Positions 34,813 to 45,682 are shown, counted from the first letter of the stretch. The stretch is DNA of 64,000 bases from Malania oleifera (GCF_029873635.1 NC_080419.1:71170597-71234596), one strand, 5' to 3'. Translations and numbers: made by a program. The notes: generated by a model not told the origin, from the letters alone.

Positions 34813-36576
34813 TTATGTAGTTATTTTTGGAACCCAAACTTTCTTAACTCTTTGTAAGTCTTGTCTAGTTTTAGTGTTTATCTTCCATGCATTTTTTACT
34901 TTGATGTATTTGTTCTTGAGTGGACAATTAAACATTATATGTCCCTTATTTTTACACATGTAGCAAGTAGTATGCTCATGAATGTTTGTGGATGAAGTAC
35001 TTGCATAATGTTTAGCTTGCTTTACAAAATATCCCATGAATAAGTTTTTCTTTCTTTTGTTTGGTGTTCCATTGTAACCAATTCCTTCTTTATTGTTAGC
35101 CATCCGTTGTTGTCCTACCATTTTTTCAAAGTTTTCTTTACCTCTAGTAAAGTTGTAAATAATCATTTCCTTATCTTGAATTGAGTTTTTAAGATCATTT
35201 ATTTCTAGCTCTTTCTTTGCATCTTCATTCACTTGAGACTTTGCTAATTTTTGAGACATGTCATTTACTTTCTTTGCAAGCACATCAATTTTTAAGTCTT
35301 TTACCTTTTCAACAATTTTTAAAGATTCAAGCTGATTTCTAAGTGATTCATTTTGTTGTTTCAAGGTTATGTTCCTTTTTGAGACTTTAATAAACTTGTT
35401 ATGAAGAGAGAATAATTTAGCTTGAAGTTCTTTATAAGAGGGCATACTTTCACATGAATCATTACATAATTCATCACATGAATCTTCCAAGAAAGAGTGG
35501 TAAGAGTTTACCTCTTCGTTATATGCCATGAAGCACATGTTTGGCATTTCTTGCTCGCTGGATTCGCTCTCCAATTCACTTGAACTTGTGTCGTCCCATG
35601 TTGCTTTCATTGCAGGCTTCTTTTTCTTCTTTTCCTTCTTGAGCTAAGGGCAGTCCGGCTTAATGTGTCCGGCCTTTTTACAGTGATAAAAAGTGGGAGG
35701 TTCATTTTTGCTCTTGTATTCCTTTTTACTATTTTCTCCTTTTTTAGTTTTTGACCCTCTAAATTTTCTAATGAATTTCTTATTTCTTTTGAAGAAGTTT
35801 TCAAGTCTTTTAGTTATGAAGGCTAATTCTTCATCGTCTAATTCACTAGAGTCATTATCATCTTCACTTGAATATTCTTTTGAGGCTTTTAGAGCTATAG
35901 ATTTCTTATTTTTATTTTCAGTATTTCTTTCTTTCATAGTCATTTCATAGGTTAGAAGTGATCCTATGATTTCATCTAATGAGGTTGTTTTTAGGTTTCT
36001 ACCTTCTGTTATGGCTATGGCTTTCAGTTCCCAAATAGGTGGAAGTGCTCTTAGAATTTTGCGAATCATTTCATAAGTGGAATATGTTTTCCCTAAGGAA
36101 TTTAGTGAGTTTATGATATGTGTGAACCTAGTGTACATGCTTGTGATGGTTTCATTAGAATTCATCCTAAAGGCTTCATATTCACTAGTCAACATATCAA
36201 TCCTATTGTTTCTAACATCTATGGTTCCTTCGTAGTTTACTTCTAATTTATCCCAAATTTTCTTTGCTATTTTACATGCCATTACTCTATTGAATTCATT
36301 AGCATCAAGTGCACAATATAGGACATTTATAGCACTAAAGTTAACTTGCAGCATTTTGTGATTTGTTTCGGTCATTTCCTTTTCTTCCTTAGGTACTTCT
36401 TTTCCATCCACTAGTTTAGTAGGGATTAAGTTACTATTTGTGACAGCCTTCCAATCCATTATTTGAAGGTAGATTCTCATATGTTATTTCCAAAAGGTGT
36501 AGTTGAGTCCACAAAATATGGGTGGTCTAGTTGAGGATTGACCCCCACCAAAGGGAGCTACTCCTATTTGTGCCAT
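34813..36576 (-). pseudogene. Gag of Copia D
   Basis: It opens MAQIGVAPFGGGQSSTRPP at 36576, meets a stop after FWK (36481-36483), then runs openly to 35644. The capsid-like region includes AKKIWDKLEVNYEGTIDVRNNR and EMIRKILRALPP. The first knuckle (about 35650-35700) reads FYHCKKAGHIKPDC, its first Cys replaced by Tyr. After a stop at 35641 the frame resumes: acidic region, coiled coil of about 130 residues (35100-35450) and an intact second knuckle (CYMCKNKGHIMFNC, about 34920-34965). It ends KKVWVPKITT just before insertion A. The long two-knuckle gag with coiled coil fits the SIRE lineage. Confidence 0.88.
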
Positions 36577-36616
36577 ATAGATCTTTATATAGCTTCTTGT
36601 TAAGATTTACTATAAC

Positions 36617-36633
36617 CCGGCTCTAATACCAAT
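36617..36633 (-). other. Primer binding site of D
   Basis: The minus strand reads attggtattagagccg next to the 5' LTR, iMet type with one transition. Confidence 0.8.
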
Positions 36634-38600
36634 TGAAAGTGAAGTAGTTATCCCAAGAGGGGGGTAAATTGGATTATTTAAAGAATTTATTGTTCCCTTT
36701 ATATGGATTCTTGAATTCCTTGTTTTATTAAACACACAGCTTTGTTGATTTATCAATTACACAATAGAAACTTAAATGAAAAAGAATTTATGAAACCAAT
36801 ATTCAATCTACAACCACACACCAACCAAGTAACCAATCAAGCAACCAATCATTCAATCAAGATGCTTTAGCTTTTAGTAAGAATTCTTATATAGCCATGT
36901 GGATATTTATGTAAACCCTGTAGAGAATGTAATTTATTTCTTTAGTGCAAATCCCAGCCAACTCAGAATTTAAATAAACTCTTAGTTAATTTGTATTTGG
37001 ATGTTAACAAATCAACGTACTCCCTTTGAGGTTTCTGCAAAGTATATTAGTCAACCAATGTACTCCCTTTCGATTTTCGTAATCTCAAATCAAAATTAAA
37101 CTTTGATTTATTTAATTTCTGATGCATGTAGTTTTTATGATTAAGAAAATTAAAACATCCACACAGTTTATATTTTTACTGGAATTTAAAGAGAGTAAGG
37201 GGAAAAGAGTGACACCGAGTTTTTACGAGGTTTGGCTTATCCCCAGCCTACGTCCTCGCCTTAGGCAAACCACCTAAGGATTCCACTATACCTGTTCCTT
37301 TCTGGGCAGAACAAAATCGTTACAAAAACCTCTTTTTCAGGAAGAGAAACCTCTCCAACCAACAACCCACGCTTGGTCCAATGATCCAAATCAACCTTGA
37401 ATCATCAAAGAACTACAAAATAGGAATAAGAATTTGCGTACAAGAACACTCTCAAAACAGAGCAAATTTGTACAAATTAGAGCACTTAATATACTTCAAA
37501 ACGAATACTAAATAGACAATATGAAACTCAAGATTTAGATATCACCAAAGGTTCTTTCTTATAGATAGATAAAACTTAGTTGCAAATCAGAACCAAGACT
37601 TTTGATCAATCAGCAATTTCATAGAGTTCTCCCAGCAAGAATGTGAGCAAGTATGGATTTAGGAGAATATGAACGTAGGATGCTTGTATTGCTTTTAGCT
37701 ATAAAATTCATTAAGTTAAAGAGGTATTTATAGAGGTTTTTGTGAAAGAGTTTCCTTATTTACCAAGTTGACTTGGAGCGTTTGGTCAACTTTGCAAAAG
37801 ATTTGAAATTCTAGAATTAAATTTGAAAATCTTCCCGTTAAGTTTGAATTTCAAAATCTCCATGGAGTTAGTTAGCTGACTCACTCGACTGGGTCAATTT
37901 TGTGCAGGTTAATTGGTTGGACAAGCGGCTGACAGTATTCTATCTGTCCAAAAATTAATTCCAATAAATTGTCAGTCGATTGACTCAACCACGTTCCAAA
38001 TGGTCAGTCGGTTGGACAGATCAGGTTGTCTATCGGCTGACTAATCCTAATTCAAACTATCAGTCGGCTGAGCAGGTATATTCATTCTTTGTGTTTGTTA
38101 GTCGCCTGGCCAATCTTAGTGTGTTCTGGCCAGTCGTCTGACCAATCCATTCTTTTTCCAAATATTTTCATTTTTTATTTTTAAACTCTAGTTTTTTTGA
38201 AAGACTCAAATGCAAATTTTCAAAATCATTTTCAAGGGTTTTTCAAGAATTGATCTCTAAGTCTTTGTATCCTAAAGAGCTTCATATATTTATATAATAT
38301 TAATTTGAAGTACTTACAAATGACTTTCTAAACATGAACTCAATAAGCATTAAGTCTTCAAGCTCCTTTCCATCTCCTGAGGTTCAGCTTGATCCCGATA
38401 AGCTTTGAGCTTTCATTTGTCATTTTGCAATACTTCTATACTCCGGAATGCTTTCATTTGATTAGCTTTATTTGCAAGCTTTCTTCCATGAGAGTACTTT
38501 TATCATTCAAACCTCAAATAATATCACTTAACAGCTCATGTTAATGTATTCTTCATTTGTTATCATCAAAATAAGATTGAAAAGCCTAGTTAGGTCAACA
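36634..38600 (-). repeat. 5' LTR of Copia D
   Basis: A 1967-bp LTR pairing with 4577-6558. Hairpin 37259-37279, TATA box 37725-37733, palindromes 37870-38145. It ends GTCAACA before the flank cagta. Confidence 0.9.
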
Positions 38601-39607
38601 CAGTAGTATCAGTATGTATGCTAGTATGACATGGTACGTGTATGGGCGGGACAAACTCTTCGCCCGAGAGCTTGCTGAGAAAAGTGAGTGTCCTAATAGG
38701 TATCATATGTAGCAGTAGGCTGATAACATATTAGGGAAGAGGGAAATTATTTGTATAGGAAGGTAAATTTCCTTATTCTCGGGAGCCTTTGTTGGTAAAT
38801 ATTTGTATGAACTATGTGAGTAAGAGATTACTTTTTCACTTGAGGGCTTACTGAGTAAGGTAAGTGCCCTGATATGCTTCAGTCATGACTATTGGTTGCC
38901 TAAAGTATCATAACAGAGGGGTGCTACTTGTATGAGCGGATAATCACCACAATCCTTAGGAAATCTCGTTGGTAAAATACTTTGCATGTGTTTGATAAGG
39001 TTCAGGAAAGGATTTTAGAAATTATGATAATGATTTGCAAATGATGAATACATATACATATGTTATTTTACAAACCTAATGTTGGCCACACACTGATTTA
39101 ATATATTGTTTCTTCCCTTACTGAGATGTGTCTCACTCGAATACAAATTCATATTTTTCAGGACCTCAACGTGATCGAGCTTAGAGAGCTCGGGGCTATT
39201 ATAGTATTTTTTGAGTTAGAAAGAAAGGGTATAAGTTTGATGATATTTTTGAGTTGTATTAAGTTTTTATATTTTATGTTTTAAGTTTTCTAAGTTATGG
39301 ATGGTAGTGAATACTGTTGGAGATATGTATATATATATAGATGCAGGTTTATGGATGGATTATTTGGGATGTTATAGTTAGAAACTCTAGTATTATATTG
39401 TTGGAGGATTATATTTATGTTTTTTGATGCGTAAATAATAATAGAATGTCAGGTATCAAGTAAATGAATAGATGACATGGCACCCGAGTCCCACCAGACG
39501 GGTTCGAGGCGCCACAAAGCACGGTTTATTCAGGTATAATGCATCGGACCGGGTTTTTGGGTTTGGGGCGTTACAGAAACACCTTTGTATCGGCACTATT
39601 CAGCTTG

Positions 39608-39985
39608 ACTCTGATACCAATTGTTATGTCAATCACCTCACTTGCGCTAAACACTAAAACTACAACTGTTGATATTGAATATATAACCAAACTAAAGTAA
39701 TGTAGAAACTAATAATCAAAGACAGTAATAAAGAACAACACAAGAATTTACGAGGTTCGGTAAAGAATTACATAGGTCCTCGGGCATCGACGATCAATCC
39801 ACTATTTTTAGAAAATTATAACCTTGGCAGATTTCAAATTACCAATAGTAATTAGAAATACCCTAGAGTATAAATACTACAAAATGGGAGTTATATTTAC
39901 AAATGATGAGACAAACTCCCTATATACGCTCAAACTAAAGGCTTAAAAAAACCATCCCACTGATGTGGGACTAAAAACAAACACA
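39608..39985 (-). repeat. Primer binding site and 5' LTR of Copia F
   Basis: The priming site (39608-39621; minus strand ttggtatcagagtc) adjoins an LTR of 364 bp (39622-39985). On the minus strand it starts TGTGTTTGTTTTTAGTCCC. The block tttacgaggttcgg and a TATA-like string (gtataaata near 39870) lie inside. The outer end has no partner in the window. Confidence 0.75.
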
Positions 39986-42225
39986 TGGTGCTTTCAATGC
40001 TTCCCAAACCTCATTGCTAGTAGACTAGACTGCCCTTTCTACACAAAAATAATTTTAACGAATGCTCTTTTAGTACCATCGATTAGGTCATATATGAAAT
40101 ATTGTAACGAAATTATTGATCAATGTGATACTAACGACTTTTTCGATAATGACATAGCTTAAAATTTGTGCTTGAGCAAGGTGTTTGGTGGTGGCGGTGC
40201 TTGTTTGAAAAACATTTAGCTTTAAGACAATGAAAGGCCTATAATAAGGTGGCATGGTGTTTATCATAATTGCAACATTTAGATTGGGCTTAATGTTCGA
40301 TTTCTAGAAGAATTTACTTTTATTTTTTACGCGTGATTTGGTATTGTCATGATTAACTCACCACTAATGGCATCTTCAGTATTTCTAATAATTTTAATTA
40401 ATATTTGGGAGATTGATTATCAATAACAAAATGCAAGTATCTTGCATTGACATGCAACAATATCTAGGCAGTCGCTCTCAAAATCAATTCTTGTGATGAC
40501 TTTAATTTTCCATCTTGTTACAAAGTCAATCATAGTAGATTTTTATTTATCTTAGTAGCCTTTTAAGTCACCTTAACCTTGACGTTGCACTAGTATGACT
40601 ATCAAATGTATGATGGCGATCCTCCTCCTAGTAGATTGAAGGTGTAAAGAGAAAAAGAAAAATTGAGATTGATGGTAGAAAATTCTGAAATATGGAATGG
40701 ACTAAAGAGGGTGCTGTGAAGGGCAACATTACTAGAGAATATAATCTAGTACTCACATATCCATCCATCCATCCATCCATACTTATTACTGCACAAAAAA
40801 TAGACTTGACATCAAATTAAACAATCAAACCATGGCTGCAAATCCATATTCCGTTTAGATACTTGTACTGTAAAAAAAAAATAACATTTTTTTCACCACT
40901 AGATGTACAATTTATTTTATATAAAACTATGCGTAAACTAAAATATTTTATAAATATTACCTATACCTTTGACGGGCCTCGAATTTTAAGAATCTCACAA
41001 CACCCCTTTCCCAAAAGATCTCTCCTAAATTTTAAAGGTCTTCAGACACCTTACTCAAAAGAATTGGCAAAAGTCAGAAGATGCTTGTAAAATTTCTAAA
41101 GATTTTTACCTGATTCTAAATTTATATTTAAATTAGTCCATTGAAGGAGGGGAGTAGCCGATGATTAAAATAAACAGTTGGGAAATGGCATAGAAAGTGC
41201 AAGCCCAGTTCAAAGAATTTTAAAACACGCACAGCACAGGCAGTGGGGTGGCCCCCGGACCATACATAACCTTGTGTCCCCTCAGCCTTCACATCCCCAA
41301 CTTGATAAATTAATTAATTGAATTGAATTAACCAAGTAGTAATTAAAATATTAGGAGAAGATAAGGACCGCTTTCTCAACCTCTGCAGCCACGTCACACA
41401 TCCTAATCCAATCATCGACATGATAAAACCCCACACATTCATGGTGGACTTCCATCTTTTGTATTATTATAATTATATCTTTATCAAAATCCACAGTGCC
41501 AGTCAGAGAGTCCGTTCAAGATTTCCCCACAACCTCTCGTTTCTTTTTTTCTTTTAAAGTTGGGGAAGATTGCAGAGCTTGGTGATGGCTTCGAGACAAA
41601 CATCACTTTTTTTAAATCATGTGATGATTGGATTATAGATGTGCCCAGATTCGTCCATGAGGAGGGAAAAAAATGAGGAAATGTGAAAGTAGATCCCATT
41701 TGGCTGCCGAGAAACGCAGACCTCCTTTGAAATAATTTGAGAAACTTATATATTACATTGATTAGGCAGAATAACAGAGGGCAGGGCTTACACAGATTAG
41801 TTTCTGGGAAAATTAAGAAAGAAAATTCCAGAAGAAATACAGGTTCAGAGGAAAATGATCAAGCCAAGCAGGCAACCGCTCATACGGCAGAGCTCCCCAT
41901 CCCCATCCCCCAAAACAAACAAAAAAACGATTACTGCTTGTCTGTACACCCAACACAATCGTCTTCTTCTTTTAACCCTTCGCCGACGACAAAAAACCAC
42001 CCACAAAATAGAAACGCAGGCATCCCATCCCTTGCGCTTCACTTGCGTATTTACAGTAGTAATCTTCAAGTCATCCAATATGAACATAATCTGATCAATC
42101 TGAAGCCGCCGGTTCAAACATATTTTCCAAAACAAAACAAAAAAAATAATTATCCAAACGGAGAGAACTCAGATTCAACAAAGCTTCTGGGGGCAGAGAA
42201 AATGAATTGACGAGAACATCAAGCT
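39986..42225. other. Gene-island DNA downstream of the zinc-finger gene; no second gene seen
   Basis: This 2.2 kb shows no retroelement protein and no frame with recognisable motifs. The part adjoining the CDS (about 41740-42225) is likely its 3' UTR on the minus strand. An (ATCC)n run of five units is at 40759-40782. A 71-codon minus-strand frame at 41484-41699 and others nearby have no supporting features. The pumilio-type consensus TGTAAATA is on the minus strand at 42048-42055, about 170 nt after the stop codon. Confidence 0.6.
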
Positions 42226-43392
42226 TCACTTCACGAGTTCCGACACCCAACCAACATCAGGAGCCGAGGCAGATGAGTCGGATCGGCCCACAGACTGCTC
42301 CCTGCTGAGCTTCGCATAGATCTTGGCGCGTAGATCTTTCCCGGACTCCACCCTTTCCATTGCAGGCTCTTCTTCTTCGCAGTTCGTGTCCCAGAGGTCG
42401 AGGTGACTGAGTGCAGTCCGGGTCGGGGCCCGTGTTGGTGTGTTGGGTAGGCTGTAGGATCCGGGTAGGAGCATCGAGCACCTGGGCGACCCATTCCCGG
42501 GACCCATCTGAACGCCCCACGTAGGAGAATTCAGTTTCGTTCTCTCGAACTGTAAATTACGCATACAGGAAACGAGTTCATTCACCGAGTTGCGCCTGAA
42601 TTGCCCACCGAGCGAATAGCCGTTGGGCGAAGTCGGGGGCGAATCGTACGGCGGAGAAACCGGGGGAGATATAAGAGTCGAAGTCGGCGACGAGGCAACC
42701 GCTCCATTGGAGAAATATGAATCGAAGCCTCGACGAAGCAGGGAACAATCGAACGAATCAGAAGAGGTCGGTGTCTTCGAACTCTTCTGAGGCAGGACAC
42801 GAAGCTGCTCCGGCGAATGAGCAAAGAAGCAAACTCGCCGACGACAGTGAGTCCCGTCCTTGCACGCCTGAGTCCGATATCTCGCCGGATGGAGCCAGCA
42901 CTCGAACACACCGTGGGCAAATTCGCACGCGTCACCTTTCTTGCATGTTCCCTTTCGGAAGTCCGAGCACGCCGTGCCAGAGTAGTGGTACTTGCGAGGA
43001 TCCCTCCGGCGGGCCTTCTCGCCGGGATGGGCGTACGGACACTCCGTCCAGTCGTGAGACCTTCCTCGCGAGCATCTCCGAACCTTGAACTCGAACATTC
43101 GAAAGTTGTCGCAAGCGAAAACGTCCACCGGCAAGTCAAGATCGTCGCCGGTGACATCTGATTCCTGCGAAAACTCATTCGACGGCAGGTAACGCTGGAG
43201 CGCCGTCATGGCCTCGCTGAGCAAGACCGGAGAGTAGTCAGCGCCGGTAGGACTGTCACCATTGCTGTTAACGTTGATGGAGATGCCACTAACAGGAAAC
43301 GCCGACGCCATGGCAGCCGTCGGGTCATCGAACAAGTCCCAAGGAGGGACGACGACCGGCTGAAGGGGCCGAGTCGGTTCTCCGATCATCAT
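42226..43392 (-). CDS. Arginine-rich tandem CCCH zinc-finger protein (AtTZF1/2/3 group)
   Basis: This 388-residue protein is uninterrupted and is the only intact gene in the window. An arginine-rich CHCH motif (C107, H113, C118, H122; [20 protein letters not shown]) precedes two zinc fingers. Finger 1 has C142, C150, C156 and H160 (C-x7-C-x5-C-x3-H). After 16 residues finger 2 has C177, C183, C188 and H192 (C-x5-C-x4-C-x3-H). This spacing defines plant RR-TZF proteins. The N-terminus MMIGEP and the C-terminal [19 protein letters not shown] block are as in Arabidopsis TZF2/TZF3. Relatives bind AU-rich RNA, promote mRNA turnover, sit in P-bodies and stress granules, and affect ABA, jasmonate and stress responses. 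The first of two adjacent ATGs is used as start. GC content is well above the surroundings. Antisense open frames over it are shadows. Orthology to TZF2 versus TZF3 is not resolved. Confidence 0.96.
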   Translation of the reverse strand: MMIGEPTRPLQPVVVPPWDLFDDPTAAMASAFPVSGISINVNSNGDSPTGADYSPVLLSEAMTALQRYLPSNEFSQESDVTGDDLDLPVDVFACDNFRMFEFKVRRCSRGRSHDWTECPYAHPGEKARRRDPRKYHYSGTACSDFRKGTCKKGDACEFAHGVFECWLHPARYRTQACKDGTHCRRRVCFFAHSPEQLRVLPQKSSKTPTSSDSFDCSLLRRGFDSYFSNGAVASSPTSTLISPPVSPPYDSPPTSPNGYSLGGQFRRNSVNELVSCMRNLQFERTKLNSPTWGVQMGPGNGSPRCSMLLPGSYSLPNTPTRAPTRTALSHLDLWDTNCEEEEPAMERVESGKDLRAKIYAKLSREQSVGRSDSSASAPDVGWVSELVK

Positions 43393-43419
43393 AGGGACAC
43401 TTTGGTTTTTGCTTCCACT

Positions 43420-43587
43420 CTGCAGACATCAAATCGAAGACCCATGCTCTCTCCAATTTAAAGCAGAGGCTCTAACTATGGTTAGAGTAACCCACGGGTA
43501 AATTAACCATGGTCAGGCTAGAAAATAAAAATCTGCGAGCTCCACTACCGCTAGGGTTAAACTACGGAAGGGTAACACTAACCTCAC
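43420..43587 (-). other. Candidate 5'-UTR intron of the zinc-finger gene
   Basis: On the minus strand a good donor (AAGAG/GTGAGG at 43587) and acceptor (GATGTCTGCAG/AG at 43420) bracket 168 bp. The acceptor is 27 bp upstream of the start codon. This is inference from consensus only. The gene may equally be transcribed without an intron. Confidence 0.4.
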
Positions 43588-44250
43588 CTCTTTGTCACTT
43601 CAAAGCGCGACAGCCACGCTTTCACCGTTGATTGGAGATGTGGAGGGAGAGACCGTGTTACGGAGGTGTGAGTATAACATTGCTCAAAACAGAAGAGTCG
43701 TATTGCCGAGTCCAGGGATTTTTAATTTTAAGGGCGGTCAAAATGGTAAATTTGTTGCGATGACGAGAAAATGGGGGTGGATATCATGGAAGTAGGAATA
43801 AGGGACGCGATATATTAGCGATAAATGGGATACTAAGGCGGTTCCCGGGGGTGATGAATTACTGGGACACGTGGAGCGCTTAGGTGGCGGCAGCCATGCG
43901 CACCCGGCTTACGCTAAGAGCGCCGCGCTGTAGAGACGTACAAATTATGGGCAGAGGAGAATTTAGTTAATTTCTAAATTAAAAGCTTTCCTACACTACG
44001 CTGCACCTGGCCTGGCGGCTGAGCATCCGCTAAATTTTGCGGCCAGGCTCTGGCGGTGCACGTCATCGCGCCTCGATTTCCCGCCAGCGGTCTCGGCCTA
44101 CACGGTACATTCTAGAAAACTAACGCTTTATTGGGTAACACGCGCACCATAATAAAACGATGTCGTCGTTGCCAGCAGTCATCCATCATCTGAAAATGTG
44201 ACGAGAGAGCAGCACCGAGTCCTTTGCGTCTTCCATCTCCTATATCTTCT
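43588..44250 (-). promoter_or_regulatory. Probable promoter region of the zinc-finger gene
   Basis: This GC-rich DNA is free of retroelements and lies upstream of the CDS. It holds a perfect G-box CACGTG (43868-43873, about 480 bp upstream of the start) and a GACGTG/TGACGT-type bZIP site on the minus strand near 44055-44062. Both would fit ABA- or stress-linked control known for this family. No convincing TATA box was located, and the transcription start is unknown. Confidence 0.45.
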
Positions 44251-44690
44251 CACTTCAACCACTTCATAAAAATAATTTTTATTTTATATGTTTAATTTAA
44301 AATTTTTGATTTATTCTAAGATTTAGTAAAAAGACAGAGTTTTCTTTAAAATTTAAAAAACCTCCATAACCTCTCTTAATATTTCAAAATTATACAAAAA
44401 AGTGAAAACTCTTTTTAATATTGGTTGAAAAAAATACATTTCTCTTTTTATATTTAACAAGAAAAAAAAAAGTCGTTTGAAGCGTACAAGTGTCATAAAA
44501 ATTAAATATTAGGAGATGCTAGTGGAATTTTTGAAATCTAAAAAAAAGTATGTGTCATTTTATCGAATTTCAAGAGAAGTCGGTATCTTTTGTCCTATAT
44601 TTTTATTTTGAAAAAAATTTATTAAAATATCAATTTATATATATAGAAAAAATGATAAGGAGACATGTGTCCCCTTGGTTGAGGGATAGG
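44251..44690. other. AT-rich spacer, nothing recognised
   Basis: Poly-A/T-rich sequence with no credible frame, repeat or RNA gene. It separates the gene island from the minisatellite. Confidence 0.6.
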
Positions 44691-45142
44691 TGACACATGT
44701 CCCCTCACTAATGTGTCATTATCCCCTCATTAATGTGTTTTATCTCCTTACTATTATGTCTTATCTTATCATTAATCAGGGCCGACTCTTCCTTTAGGCC
44801 ACTGAGGTACTTGCCTAGGGCCCCCAAAAATTTTAGGGCCCCTAAATATTTTTTTAATATAATAATATTAACATTATTTATGGAATTCATGTGTTTGGTG
44901 GGTGGAGTGCAGATGCAGTGCAGTTAAAATTATTTGATATACTTAGAAAAATTAATTTTAAATAAAAATAAAAATTAAATAAAATATTAAGGACCCCTAA
45001 TTAAATTATTCGCCTAGGGCCCCATATTGTGAAGAGCCGCTCCTGTCATTAATGTATCTTATCCCCTAACAATTGGACCTTATCTTATCATTAATGTGTC
45101 TTATCCTCTCACAAATGTGTATTATCTCCTTATTAATGTGTC
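44691..45142. repeat. 21-bp minisatellite interrupted by a MITE
   Basis: Eight to nine diverged units of the type ttatcccctcattaatgtgtc in 21-bp register, four to five on the right (45046-45142) and the rest on the left (44698-44776). The hAT-type MITE sits inside one unit, with tcattaat from the unit forming both its target duplications. Confidence 0.85.
44777..45045. mobile_element. hAT-type MITE, 269 bp
   Basis: Terminal inverted repeats CAGGGCCGACTCTTC and (reverse complement of the right end) CAGGAGCGGCTCTTC match at 12 of 15 bases. Perfect 8-bp duplications tcattaat flank it (44769-44776 and 45046-45053). Subterminal inverted copies of gcctagggcccc occur on both sides. The interior is AT-rich and non-coding, so it would have needed a transposase in trans. 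The 8-bp duplication and CAG termini are the hAT pattern. Confidence 0.92.
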
Positions 45143-45536
45143 TCATCATATTTATATAAAGGGAGAGGGGTGTAATACCTTGGAATTGCAAGAGGGAGAG
45201 AAAGAGAGGAAGAAAGAGAGAAAAAATAATAATAATAAGAGCCCAAAATTTTGAGGATTATGATTTTGGGTTTTGAGAAATTGTAGCATGGAGGGTTAAA
45301 TCAAGGTATGTTTCTAAATCAAATTTTGGTGGTATGCTTTGATTCTTATTATGGTGTAAGCATTATCTTAATTGTTCAATTTCTAAATTTTGGAAGTATC
45401 CTAGTATGGTCTTTAGAATTTTTAAGATTTATGTTTTGAACCTTGTTGGAATATTTAATATCTAAAATATGAGGATTTCTCTAGAGCTGAGGTTGTGCCC
45501 AAAAATTTTAAAATTTAGTGGGCTGCTAGTTAATAT
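45143..45536. other. Non-coding stretch before Copia M
   Basis: A TATA-like tttatataaaggg (45149-45161) precedes a purine-rich GAGA/GAAA tract (45185-45230) and, further on, a splice-donor-like caag/gtatg (45304-45310). This could be promoter plus leader of an unrecognised transcription unit or part of an old LTR. No coding frame is visible. Confidence 0.35.
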
Positions 45537-45682
45537 TGTTAAATAATGTATATATATATATTTAAGTAAGGGCACTTTAGTCTTTGTATCATTATTAGGG
45601 TTAGGTTTATTAATTAGGTCTAATTGTATTCAATGATGTAATTTTGGTTGGCCTATGTGCAGCAACTCTCACTTTGCAATTG

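Larger units (their letters stand above)
4577..38600 (-). mobile_element. SIRE/Maximus-like Copia retrotransposon D carrying two nested elements
   Basis: D has LTRs at 4577-6558 and 36634-38600, an iMet-type priming site inside the right LTR and a polypurine tract inside the left one. Gag lies at 34813-36576, protease-integrase-RT at 21835-23579 and RT-RNase H at 7191-8518, all on the minus strand. Removing B and A leaves about 9.5 kb, a normal size for this lineage. The flanks tagta and cagta differ by one base, consistent with an old 5-bp duplication. Assignment to SIRE/Maximus is from LTR end sequences and the long gag with coiled coil and two zinc knuckles. No envelope-like frame is present between RNase H and the 3' LTR. 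Confidence 0.85.
2939..39575 (+). mobile_element. Gypsy solo LTR (E), split by element D
   Basis: E begins TGTAAAGACCCG at 2939 and ends GCGTTACA at 39575, flanked by a perfect 5-bp duplication gaaac. No gag-pol of its own lies between its halves: everything from 4577 to 38600 belongs to D and the elements inside D. E is therefore a solo LTR of about 2.6 kb (2939-4576 plus 38606-39575). It resembles the Tekay-type LTRs of A and J in layout. Shared features are two splice-donor-like sites (3515 and 3858) and the inverted repeat TGAGATGTGTCTCA (39122-39135). It shows none of the GTCGAC-centred palindromes seen in A and J. Confidence 0.85.
1062..39985 (-). mobile_element. Outermost Copia retrotransposon F, multiply interrupted
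   Basis: F has its 5' LTR at 39622-39985 and priming site at 39608-39621. Its gag, protease and integrase remnants lie at 1062-2714, read on the minus strand. The two parts were separated by solo LTR E, which entered about 28 bp downstream of the priming site (TSD gaaac at 2934-2938 and 39576-39580). A second insertion (G) cuts the integrase at 1061/1062, so the 3' half of pol and the 3' LTR lie beyond the window. F is the oldest layer of the left nest. Its frames contain many stops and it is dead. Confidence 0.8.

Noticed and set aside
36617..36633. tRNA gene fragments suggested by iMet-like strings at LTR edges
   Set aside because: Only the 12-18 bases complementary to the tRNA 3' end are present. 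They are primer binding sites, not tRNA genes.
41484..41699. Possible small gene on the minus strand
   Set aside because: 71 codons with a poly-pyrimidine-derived N-terminus, no recognisable motif and no supporting promoter.
42582..43178. 198-codon minus-strand frame and several plus-strand frames over the zinc-finger gene
   Set aside because: Alternative-frame readings of a GC-rich CDS. They lack motifs and the zinc-finger frame explains the sequence.
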